From the NCBI GenBank assembly GCA_017434895.1, contig JAFSGB010000028.1, positions 60,866-124,865 of the forward strand: a DNA stretch of 64,000 nucleotides, in the 5' to 3' direction. The translations under genes and the position numbers were made by a program. This document shows, in pieces, positions 54,001 to 61,331 of this stretch. Position 1 is the stretch's first letter. Every line of letters begins with the position of its first letter. The notes under the pieces were generated by a model. It was given only the letters and a program-made list of their open reading frames with translations. It did no database searches and was not told the DNA's origin. The DNA is from Clostridia bacterium. GTDB lineage: Bacteria; Bacillota; Clostridia; Oscillospirales; Acutalibacteraceae.

Positions 54001-56182
54001 CTGCAACAAGCAAGGTTTCCTGAGCAGGCATATCGCCCTCTTTGGCAGAGAATTCTGCCCACTCGTCTTCCTTAGGCCAAAGCTTGCTAGAGTTCTTTAA
54101 GAAACGGAAGTAAATGCCGTCGGCATTTCCGATTTGATTTAAGGCAGTGCTGAAATTATAGTAAGCACTTACGGGGGCAACAAAGGTCAAGGACATACCA
54201 GCACTTTCGGTGCCTATTTTAAATTTAAGCTGGCTATCATCAAATACATATCCCGAAAGTTTATTTTCACCCTTTGCATAGAGGTACTTGTCAGCAGTGG
54301 TGTATTTGTTAACAGAAGAAATATATTCGCGTGTGCTGTTGGGACTATTCAAAATATTGAATTCCCATGTATTACCCGCAATCGGAATAAAGTCATATTC
54401 CGCATCGGTTTTGCCCTCGAAAGGACGCTCCCAAAGAGGAGAGAATATATCGTCGCCGGGTTTATTGGCAACATCGGTGCCGTAAAGGGTTATTGACGGC
54501 ATGGAGTAAATGGTGTAATTAAACGCTGTATCGGCATCGCAATAGAACTGGAGACTTACCTTGTCACCTTTATCAATATCGAAGCTTATTGAAATGTTGG
54601 TTTTCTCAGCTTCGTCGATCTTCTGCCAGTTAGCCATACCGCCGACAGTCTGTGGGAAAATTTGAACTCCGTTTTTAAGCAGTCGGTAGTTGAGAGGACA
54701 ATCCTCGTTACCTACAACAATAGCAGAAATTAAGGAAGTACCTGCAGCGGGAGATTCAAAGTCATAGGAAACACCGTGATTGGTTCCGCCGAGTATTAAC
54801 GCACCCTCAACACCTGCTAAGGGAGCCTTTCTGGTGTAGTATGCATAACCGACATCGGTGGCTTTATTTTTACTGTTTTTAACGGTAGCAGTCAGAGTTT
54901 CAACACCGTTCTTGGGGTTAAACTCATCATAAGCATAGGTATTTGAAACCACACCGTTTGTAACCTTAATAACCTCACTCGACCAACGGGCATTATACTG
55001 AACCCAGCTGGTTATGGAATCTGAATCTGTATTGCCGAACACATACTGGGGAGCATAGGCACCGTAATTATATGAGGTAATGCCCTCCTTGTAAACGGCA
55101 TCAACAGAATTCTTTGTAATAGTGGGGTTTGCAAAAGAAATATCGGCAGTCTTCTGGCTGGAGGTTACCTCACAATCTAAATAGGCTTGAGTAATCAGCT
55201 TTTCGCCCGCCTTTAACTCTACCTGAGGTGCACCAATTTCGCCAACCGGCTCTGGTGTGGTAGAATTAATGTGTGTCTCGCCCCACTCCAGATTGCTATC
55301 ATAGGGCCAAACAACGGTCTGGTTGCCGTATTCATCAATCTTTAAAATTCTGCTCTTAATAATGCCTTCTGTGGCAGTTGTATCCACAACAGTCAGACCG
55401 GCAGAATAATCATATTTGCCGTCCTCCGGAGCGGTAAATACAAGGTATGCACCGTATTGAGTAGCGGCGGAAGCAATTGATCTAATCTGAAGGTTTCTTT
55501 CCTTTTTGGAGGTTAAAGCAAACTTGTAATAAAAGGTTTTACCCAAGGTGCCGTTATAGTACTGCTTGCTTGTCTTAACATATTTGTTGGCATAATAAAC
55601 AGGAGCCTCATCCACATAAGGGTAAGAGGTAGGAGTCTGTGCCTCGTCGGCGATAAATTGACAAACGTCAGAAACGGCAATAGGTGCACCCTCAGCATTG
55701 AATGCAGTTACCTGAATCTGATATGCAACTCCGCCTTCAAGAGCGCCATATCCCGAAACCCAAGTAGTGTCAGTGAGCTCTACATTTTTAACAAGACCGG
55801 TGCCTTTGAATATCTTTAACTGATATTTTACAGCATCCGTAACAACGTTCCAACCCAATGTTGCAACCAAGTCGCCGGCATTCCAAGCGGCGGTTGGAGC
55901 ATCAAAATCTGTGGTTGAAACCGAAAGCTCAGCCCTTTCGGAATAATCCTTAATACCATAGCTCCAATTGCTATTTTTAGCAGGTCCTGTGCTGGTGGCA
56001 ACCTCTTCAAATAACGGATAATTGGTTACGTTTTCACCTGCACCCTTAACACCGATGTTCTGAAGCGGTAACACGGAAAGAAGCATTACTGTAGCTAAAA
56101 GAACAACTACTATTTTCTTAGCAGAGGTGTTCATTTTTGTGGCGTTGAAAAGCTGTGTCATTTTTGATTTGAAGTTTTTCAT
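51098..56182 (-). CDS. 1694-aa membrane-anchored surface protein with about seven beta modules
   Basis: The start is at 56182 with GGAGG 7 bases upstream (an in-frame ATG 48 bases earlier has none). The N-terminus has a signal or anchor helix (about 22-42) and an FN3 domain (about 92-178). About seven copies of a module follow, recognisable by an AP-x-x-G-x-Y strand (near 249, 477, 667, 1024, 1234, 1441, one degenerate near 850), a WP...W segment (292, 701, 1068, 1279, 1480) and a GD/GE-containing strand. After a Ser/Asn and Thr-rich stalk (1600-1650) comes one membrane helix (1654-1678) and a basic tail (KKGKIHLFQKKK). It is therefore held by its C-terminus on the cell surface, probably as a glycan-binding antenna. 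It is the first gene of the importer operon. No cohesin fold or catalytic motif was recognised. Confidence 0.82.
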   Translation of the reverse strand: MKNFKSKMTQLFNATKMNTSAKKIVVVLLATVMLLSVLPLQNIGVKGAGENVTNYPLFEEVATSTGPAKNSNWSYGIKDYSERAELSVSTTDFDAPTAAWNAGDLVATLGWNVVTDAVKYQLKIFKGTGLVKNVELTDTTWVSGYGALEGGVAYQIQVTAFNAEGAPIAVSDVCQFIADEAQTPTSYPYVDEAPVYYANKYVKTSKQYYNGTLGKTFYYKFALTSKKERNLQIRSIASAATQYGAYLVFTAPEDGKYDYSAGLTVVDTTATEGIIKSRILKIDEYGNQTVVWPYDSNLEWGETHINSTTPEPVGEIGAPQVELKAGEKLITQAYLDCEVTSSQKTADISFANPTITKNSVDAVYKEGITSYNYGAYAPQYVFGNTDSDSITSWVQYNARWSSEVIKVTNGVVSNTYAYDEFNPKNGVETLTATVKNSKNKATDVGYAYYTRKAPLAGVEGALILGGTNHGVSYDFESPAAGTSLISAIVVGNEDCPLNYRLLKNGVQIFPQTVGGMANWQKIDEAEKTNISISFDIDKGDKVSLQFYCDADTAFNYTIYSMPSITLYGTDVANKPGDDIFSPLWERPFEGKTDAEYDFIPIAGNTWEFNILNSPNSTREYISSVNKYTTADKYLYAKGENKLSGYVFDDSQLKFKIGTESAGMSLTFVAPVSAYYNFSTALNQIGNADGIYFRFLKNSSKLWPKEDEWAEFSAKEGDMPAQETLLVAGESVTLQLYADLKEPENEGDDMTVEVGLGTLVVHKLNHKQGDTLYYEPSAFKVFEEGYDGEYINLQGRFNYSFLDTQSADIPIVKSTSASSTLFADASNFITLTDKPLALTAQAGNTTVVEYVPNTTAEAAEIHLQEESITPNTMMCIEQGDSVLLNWTDTIPPLTNISVNKGEGIVFKFRNIGDYSATFSEFFIQIEAEAASDDITENTTYYAIKSNVSANDLYTGKYKHPVSSFWYYDLYESANDNIVASNYYLAQAIPRVYNTDLNNIGYYFEGTSLGVEIEKSATAANGFALGFEAPNDNSYNFKTGLMLTTENATATVKARLLLFKADGSAAEKIWPAGDTEWFEQEMETGDSIKVPYINLSLKDGDKLYFIAYASESDTDFLKFNLASPAVEISTASSYLETDTQSLSYYDAVYGLPYSAVVNYDGAYVPMIGRWNFEYVNGENAYVSDYYKKDSSSATLSNSTLLGQPSYSFGITSKNVEFRYIFGKTADEDIGSRISFYIPENGTYMLNAQLNPTVLPKNMTASGIKYRIVKRDASTGQETQVWPKNQNEEYEILTKVNWKSGCLKLSLEGNIGDEYILESSVEMSEDDRNAYFTTNSSKTFGEMKATAPISLIKVYVPESAVSFDWKNSLKDKADDAVWSAQYTLYADNPDWRHCTESAIGDYNTGDNDYRVIGISNAGRMIIQNRENNFYKVENAKPAVAYLFTVPRNGFIKMASSCEAKLLGFLDDDVRAWIRITQNGEKVWPAEDSWYEVSLSETVSFKDLEIEVAAGDEIRFEATTSICAPEGDSTARYITWNPVFRLTETGAYYNITDDIYSYLDKDMTTYFKALTPATFAENDAAGKIMSEQAAKRKEAAAAAGPYVPSTNSGSNSNNSVEEQIVTTTTTIYTPGDYTEWTEEIYTPGEKIKHTYTKVIGTNWLPIIIIICVVAALLALVIVLFILQKKGKIHLFQKKKAVE

Positions 56183-56289
56183 AAGGCCCTCCTTATTTTC
56201 GCAAAGTTTATTTTTTAAGAATGTTTTCAAAAGAATTTGAGTGTTTTTACAAAAAAGCAGTTTTATATACCAAAACCCGAGCTAAAATA

Positions 56290-56317
56290 ATTATCTTAAT
56301 TCTGACCTTTAAGTAAA
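56290..56317 (-). promoter_or_regulatory. Possible promoter of the importer operon
   Basis: TTTACT (56312-56317) and GATAAT (56290-56295) have 16-base spacing on the minus strand, about 105 bases upstream of the first start codon. The match is moderate; other start sites in this AT-rich gap are possible. Confidence 0.35.
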
Positions 56318-56519
56318 TATCTTCCCATATCTGCGGAAACGAAGGGGAATATTCGGCATTTTTCGACATATATGCTTTTTAAAAATTCTGTCACACTCTG
56401 AGTTAACATTTCTTTAGAGCGGAAAGAATAATCCAATTTGCTAGTTAAAAAAGTTCTTATAGATTACTCAAACTCAACAGGTTTAAACCCGCTGAGCGTT
56501 TCTTTAACTGTTCGAGCCT

Positions 56520-56540
56520 AAAAAACCCGAAGCTTCGGGT
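56520..56540 (-). terminator. Terminator of the 1060-aa dockerin gene
   Basis: An 18-base perfect palindrome (AACCCGAAG/CTTCGGGTT) is followed on the minus strand by TTTTTT. A second strong hairpin without a U-tract lies at 56564-56593 (CCCCGAGACCG/CGGTCTCGGGG). Confidence 0.8.
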
Positions 56541-56631
56541 TCTTCTTTCTGCTCTAAATCTTCCCCCGAGACCGCGTGCCCTCGGTCTCGGGGAATTTAT
56601 TAATTAATTTACAATTTCTGTGACAGAAAAA

Positions 56632-59600
56632 TTAGTTTCTGATACCTGCAACACCTGCATTAAATTTCTTAATGCGGATAAGGTCTCTAATATCAGTAAC
56701 ATCGTCACCGTTAACATTAAGAACGTCTACGGTTTGATCATCTGTAAGAACTGCAGCTCTAATTACGCCAATATCCTCGGCAGTACCGATTGTGCCGTTG
56801 CCGTCACCATCGCCCAAGTATAACCACTTAGCTGTTAGAGTTGCTGTTGCGGTAATCTCGTCTTCATCCGGAGCAAGGTCGTTTTCGCCGTCATTCCAGC
56901 AATCAAGAATGGCGCCAGCCTTAGTTGCCATAGGAGCGATTATTCCGGCATCTGCATTTACTGCGGTATGAGTAAGATTTATACTATTAATAGCATATCC
57001 GCCGTCTGTATCGAAGGTTACGAACTCGCTGTCCTTAACAATCTCAATATAGGGATTACCCAAGGTCATTAATTGAGCTGTTCCGTCAACTGTTTGATTA
57101 GTCCAATCAAGATAGTAAACAACATAAACGATGTCACCCTCTGCGAGAGTAAGCTCTGTAACAACATCTTTAATTGTAGTGTAGTTGGCAACAACCTCGT
57201 CGTTATGAACAACCAGTGCCTTGGCTTTGTAATCAGCGGTGTTCAACTGGCCGTCTACCAGACCTGCAGAATTGTCAAGATAAAGCTTAGCTTCGCCTGA
57301 AACAGGAGCAGTGTACTTTAACATACTGGAAACATTGTATGTTCCAAGCCATTCTCTGTTAGCTGCGCCTGTTGTCCAAGTGGTGGTCTGTGGAACATAA
57401 CCCAAGCAAACCTTAACACCGCTTGTATCTTGAGTGTAAGATGTACCAAAATTATCTCCGCCTACCTGAACAGAACCGGGGAATGTATTGCCGGCGTTGT
57501 TACGCTCGTCTGAACGGTTCTTAGCTGTAGTGGTTCCTACATCCCAAGGATGGAAAGCGAAACGTTCCAGTTTACCAGCACTACTAATACGGCATGTAAG
57601 CTTAACATATTGCTGGAATAGGTCGCCTACGTTACTAAAGCTATCGCCCTCTTCCATGTTTCTCATTTCGTTGGGGTCAAGCACTTGGATATTAACGTTA
57701 GAAACATCTTCAGACTCGGAAATCTTTTGTGCATAGTAGCCTAACTGCCAAGCTCCGTCAGTCTGGGGAAGGGTTGAACGCTGAGTGGCTTGGAATAGTG
57801 ATTTATCTTCGGCAAGACCGTGATATACATAATCGCTTAGCTTGTAAGTGAATATGTCATTTTCCGAAGCATCCTGAGTTACATTAAGTTTCATAGCGGT
57901 GGGAACACCGATATTAACCTTTGCACCAAGTGTATCGCAGAAAGCCTCAAGGTACACTATGTCGCCGGCCTTTAACTCAACCTGAAGGTCGCAGAACTGG
58001 TCGGGATAGGTGGCACCTGTACGGTCTGTAACAGTAAGACCGTCGCCAACATAGTCGCAATCCCAGCCTTGAATATAGGTCTTGGAGCCGGTGGCAGCGT
58101 CTACCTTAGAAACGGCATAAGCAACCCTTGCGTCAGCATCAGCCTCTAAGGGAGCTGCAAACTCATAAATGCCGTCTTGAGGAGCCTTGAAGCCAAACTT
58201 CATTTTTTCGCCGGGAGCAGCATGCCAAATAATACCGGTACGTCCGGTGATTGTACCATACCAAGATGCTTCAATAGTAGCAGTATACGATTTGAAAGGT
58301 GAAAATACATACTTGGAGGACCAAGCAGAACCGCTGTATTCAACGGTGTTAGCATCTACTGTGGAAGTGCTCAGCACTTCACTGCCCACTGCAGTAGTGT
58401 CGCCTTCAACCTCAATAAAGCCGTTTTCCTTGCAGTACTCACTGTAGTTAGAAACAAGAGTAGCACCTTCAAGCGTAACAGTACGGTCCCAAAGCGCGGA
58501 GGCACTCATGCCGCTTTCTGCGGGGAGGTGTGTATCATCCAAAATCATATCGCTGTGAACATACTTAACAACCGAGCCGTTAACCTTAAGCTTATTCTCA
58601 GAAGTGGTAGTAAGTACTTCTAAGAAGTCGCTGGTAAAGCTGCTCATAGGAATAACCATATAACCAGTTCTGAAACCTATTCTGCCCCAACCGGAAGCGT
58701 CACTTCTTGAAAGTGCAAAGCGCTGAGCACCGGTGGTCGCGATTTCAGCAAACTTATTCATATCGTTGTCAGCGAATATGTATTTATCTGTTGTTGCCTG
58801 CTGGGTGTTATAGCCTTCACCATTGTCGGGATATCTGTAATCACCGGCCATCTCATCCCATGTGGGAACAACATCGGAGAACCACCAGTTGGCAATAATA
58901 TTTAAGTCCTGATTCTTAACTGTATTTCCAGCGACTTCTACATCTACATCGGTTTGTGTCATATCAACACGAAACTTTAATACCAAAGCTCCAGTAGTGT
59001 CAAGATGTTCTAAACCATTTGTAAAATCAACAACCCAGTATAGGCCGTTTGAACCTAATTCTTCGGTTGTATTGGTAGACAATACACCGGTTGAATCGCC
59101 ATAGCCTTCTACTACAATATTAGCACCGTAAACATCAAGCTCTGCGGTTTTAACATTAGATGTCGCACCGCTGCCGTAGTTTGCAAGCTTAGATCCCTTA
59201 CCGTCAGCAGTTACCTGAATCAGATAATTGGCGCCGGCTTCAAAATCTGAGACATTGATAGAATTAGAGGTGCCAATCACCTTGTATTCCATTGCAATAC
59301 CGTCCAGACTGCCATCATCTGCAACATCGTCAATTGTAGCAGAAGTCTTTGCAACCTTTACAGTGTAAAACTCAGGTGCGGGTGTAACGGGATTCCAAGT
59401 AATGGAAACTTCTGTTCCCTTGTCTGTAGCTGTTACAACGGGCTTTGCAAAATCAGCCACACTGTCGATAAAGAAATCTTGGTCGGAAAGGCCGTAAAGC
59501 ACATCAAAATCACTTGAAACCTGCTTTTCAAGACCGAACTGCCAAGTGTCACTTTCGTCGGCATTGTAGGTGGTCGCATCCAACGTAACAGCCGTCGAAT

Positions 59601-59814
59601 CGCCGGAATTTGCCACTTTTGTGGGGAACATATCCAGCGGTGAATAAATTGTAGCGTTTTGTCCTACATTACCCGTAGAAGCAGACAAAGCGCCCGAGGT
59701 CGTCATCGGTGCCATTAAGCAAACGCAAAGAACGATTGCAATAAGCACTGAAACAACCTTTTTGGCAGATAAACTGCCAGCAGAAAAAATGCTTTTTAGA
59801 GTATGATTTTTCAT
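56632..59814 (-). CDS. 1060-aa secreted dockerin-type protein with beta modules
   Basis: The signal peptide (about 18-40) is followed by SDTWQFGLEKQVSSDF, matching the opening of the other two large surface proteins. An FN3-like domain (about 122-225), a jelly-roll-like region (about 230-450) and two locus-wide beta modules (MKFGFKAPQDGIYEFAAPL at 538-556; SMLKYTAPVSGEAKLYL at 830-846) come next. An InlB/Listeria-Bacteroides-type repeat (about 932-998) precedes a two-repeat dockerin (1000-1054) with calcium loops DGDGNGTIGTAED and NVNGDDVTDIRDL. GGAG lies 8 bases before the ATG. It has its own promoter and terminator. It is likely a cohesin-docked or cell-bound glycan-binding protein; no catalytic residues are obvious. 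Confidence 0.82.
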   Translation of the reverse strand: MKNHTLKSIFSAGSLSAKKVVSVLIAIVLCVCLMAPMTTSGALSASTGNVGQNATIYSPLDMFPTKVANSGDSTAVTLDATTYNADESDTWQFGLEKQVSSDFDVLYGLSDQDFFIDSVADFAKPVVTATDKGTEVSITWNPVTPAPEFYTVKVAKTSATIDDVADDGSLDGIAMEYKVIGTSNSINVSDFEAGANYLIQVTADGKGSKLANYGSGATSNVKTAELDVYGANIVVEGYGDSTGVLSTNTTEELGSNGLYWVVDFTNGLEHLDTTGALVLKFRVDMTQTDVDVEVAGNTVKNQDLNIIANWWFSDVVPTWDEMAGDYRYPDNGEGYNTQQATTDKYIFADNDMNKFAEIATTGAQRFALSRSDASGWGRIGFRTGYMVIPMSSFTSDFLEVLTTTSENKLKVNGSVVKYVHSDMILDDTHLPAESGMSASALWDRTVTLEGATLVSNYSEYCKENGFIEVEGDTTAVGSEVLSTSTVDANTVEYSGSAWSSKYVFSPFKSYTATIEASWYGTITGRTGIIWHAAPGEKMKFGFKAPQDGIYEFAAPLEADADARVAYAVSKVDAATGSKTYIQGWDCDYVGDGLTVTDRTGATYPDQFCDLQVELKAGDIVYLEAFCDTLGAKVNIGVPTAMKLNVTQDASENDIFTYKLSDYVYHGLAEDKSLFQATQRSTLPQTDGAWQLGYYAQKISESEDVSNVNIQVLDPNEMRNMEEGDSFSNVGDLFQQYVKLTCRISSAGKLERFAFHPWDVGTTTAKNRSDERNNAGNTFPGSVQVGGDNFGTSYTQDTSGVKVCLGYVPQTTTWTTGAANREWLGTYNVSSMLKYTAPVSGEAKLYLDNSAGLVDGQLNTADYKAKALVVHNDEVVANYTTIKDVVTELTLAEGDIVYVVYYLDWTNQTVDGTAQLMTLGNPYIEIVKDSEFVTFDTDGGYAINSINLTHTAVNADAGIIAPMATKAGAILDCWNDGENDLAPDEDEITATATLTAKWLYLGDGDGNGTIGTAEDIGVIRAAVLTDDQTVDVLNVNGDDVTDIRDLIRIKKFNAGVAGIRN

Positions 59815-59868
59815 TTTTCTTTCTCCTTTTAAAGATTTTTGACATAAGTCAATAAACTCCGCATGGTA

Positions 59869-59897
59869 ATTTTAACATATTTTACAAAGCAAGTCAA
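59869..59897 (-). promoter_or_regulatory. Sigma-A promoter of the 1060-aa dockerin gene
   Basis: TTGACT (59892-59897) and TAAAAT (59869-59874) have 17-base spacing on the minus strand, 55 bases upstream of the start codon. A 14-base inverted repeat TTGACATAAGTCAA (59839-59852) lies in the short leader and could be an operator. Confidence 0.8.
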
Positions 59898-60054
59898 CCA
59901 AAATTTCAAAAATTTATTAAAAATTGCAATTTTCATAAACGCTTAGAGAATTAATATTTTGAACAACACAACATATTGTGCCCAACCTTTAAAACTACCA
60001 CATTTTTTCTTAAAGCATCTATTATACATAATGTGTATGCCGATTCTCACAATA

Positions 60055-60087
60055 AAAAGTCCCTCTTTTTTCAAAAGAAGGCCTTTT
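60055..60087 (-). terminator. Hairpin after the recombinase remnant
   Basis: A 15-pair stem with one mismatch (AAAAGTCCCTCTTTT with AAAAGAAGGCCTTTT) is followed on the minus strand by TTTTTATTG. It directly follows the shifted-frame stop codon of the recombinase remnant. Confidence 0.65.
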
Positions 60088-60415
60088 ATCAAATTACAAC
60101 ACATTAAACATGACCCATTCCTCAGGCGGTAAGAACTTTTTTGGTAAACATATCAATAATCTTTACTTTGTTACCAACATAGCAGCCCTTGTATTTTGTG
60201 TTGGAAATGGTGTTAGACATTGTGCTGTGACAAATACGCTTACCGTTGTTATTGCGGTAACCCTTGTTCCAAAAGATTTTCTCAATCTGTTTCATACTGT
60301 ATTGGTCGGTTGCGTAAAGCTCAAATAATTCACGCACCATCTCGGCCTCTTTTTCGGCAATAACTAACCTTTTGTTGTCCTTATAGCCTCCCGTCGTGTG
60401 TATAACTACAAGCAT
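60086..60415 (-). pseudogene. Serine recombinase remnant, truncated and frameshifted
   Basis: The 97-residue open frame matches the Recombinase domain of large serine recombinases: GGYKDNKRLVIAEKEAEMVR, ELFELYATDQYSMKQIEKIF, GYRNNNGKRICHSTMSNTIS, NTKYKGCYVGNKVKIIDMFTKK. The catalytic resolvase domain is missing at the N-terminus. At a run of six A residues (about 60138) the frame shifts: the adjacent frame continues as FLPPEEWVMFNVL before a stop, and LPPEEW is the normal continuation in this family. The zinc ribbon and coiled coil are also missing. This is a dead fragment of a phage- or transposon-type integrase. Confidence 0.83.
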
Positions 60416-61124
60416 ATTATTACAAAATAATTATGCTAAACAAAAATTTTCGGTTCAGGTGCATCCCGATGATACCTATGCTCTTAAAAATGAGGGCGAA
60501 TACGGCAAAACCGAAATGTGGTATGTTGTTGACTGTGAGCCTGGTGCTAAACTTGCCTATGGGTTTAATAGGGATATAGACAAATCAGAATTTGAGAGAA
60601 GAATTAGAGATAATACCCTTGATGAAGTGATCAACTATGTTCCCGTTTCCAAAGGTGATGTATTCTTTATAGATGCCGGAACACTTCACGCAATAGGCGA
60701 GGGAATACTCATAGCTGAGGTTCAGCAGAATTCCAATACCACCTATCGAGTGTCCGATTACGGAAGGCTTGGCGCAGACGGAAAACCAAGAGAACTGCAT
60801 ATAGAAAAAGCTTTAGACGTAACAAAATGCAAAAAGCCCGATATACCATACGGTGATATCGGACAGGTTCATGTAAATGGTAATAACCATATAAGAGAAT
60901 TAGTGGTATGTGAAAAGTTTTCAGCAAAGCTTTTATCTCTTAATGGAAAGCATACCCTATCTTATGAAGATAGTTTTGTTTCTCTTGTTATTCTTGAAGG
61001 AAATGCTGCTATTTCTTGTAATAATTATACATCAAATATCACTAAGGGTGATAGCGTATTTATTCCGGCCGGACTTGAAGTTGAGTTAAACGGATCCGCT
61101 GATATACTGTATAGTTACGTATAA
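60396..61124 (+). pseudogene. manA: 5'-truncated mannose-6-phosphate isomerase
   Basis: From about 60430 the frame reads as class I phosphomannose isomerase: AKQKFSVQVHPDD, GKTEMWYVVDCEPGAKLAYGF, GDVFFIDAGTLHAIGEGILIAEVQQNSNTTYR. The zinc ligands (Q and H in VQVH, E in KTEMW, H in GTLHAIG) are present. Clostridial forms are about 315 residues, and roughly the first 85-105 are missing. The few codons before the homology (GTG at 60396, CITTSILLQNNY) have no ribosome site and overlap the recombinase remnant on the other strand. The enzyme is probably not made. The gene appears to have been cut at this point by a rearrangement. Confidence 0.83.
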
Positions 61125-61175
61125 TTAACAAAAGAGATTACAAAAAATTTTCTTGCTCTTACTTTTTCAAAAATA

Positions 61176-61204
61176 TTGTTTTTTGACATAAAAAGTAGTA
61201 TAAT
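61176..61204 (+). promoter_or_regulatory. Promoter of the cation/proton antiporter
   Basis: TTGTTT (61176-61181) and TATAAT (61199-61204) have 17-base spacing. TTGACA at 61183 is too close to the -10 to be its partner. Confidence 0.6.
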
Positions 61205-61211
61205 ATTTCAT

Positions 61212-61300
61212 TGATGAAAAAGAGCGAAACCATAAGGATTCTTCTGAGAGCACATAAGATACCCTCACCTCATATCTAAGTGATTGCACTCTCATATAGT
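61212..61300 (+). ncRNA. Structured 5' leader of the antiporter (candidate riboswitch)
   Basis: About 120 nt of untranslated leader can fold into a nested helix. TGAGAG (61245-61250) pairs with CTCTCA (61289-61294), CAC (61251-61253) with GTG (61280-61282), and AGATA (61257-61261) with TATCT (61273-61277). Upstream is an unpaired GAGCGAAACCATAAGGATTC. Ion-sensing riboswitches (Na+, Li+, c-di-AMP classes) are known ahead of such transporters. I cannot match this leader to one of them from memory. Confidence 0.4.
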
Positions 61301-61331
61301 CAAACTCATTTTTTGAAAGAAGGCGTATTTT

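Larger units (their letters stand above)
56183..56631 (-). other. 449-base gap: terminator hairpins and leader of the importer operon
   Basis: No credible gene is present. From the right it holds two hairpins (56564-56593 and 56523-56540), a GGTTTAAACC palindrome (56479-56488), an AT-rich stretch with a weak promoter, and the ribosome site of the 1694-aa gene. Confidence 0.7.

Noticed and set aside
51098-56182. Cohesin scaffoldin
   Set aside because: The repeated modules do not resemble cohesins as I know them; the AP-G-Y/WP/GD pattern is different.
56479-56488. GGTTTAAACC palindrome as an operator of the importer operon
   Set aside because: It lies far upstream of the best promoter and is short and AT-rich, so chance occurrence is likely.
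60396-61124. Intact short phosphomannose isomerase
   Set aside because: The N-terminal third is missing, there is no ribosome site at the first start codon, and the frame begins inside another broken gene.
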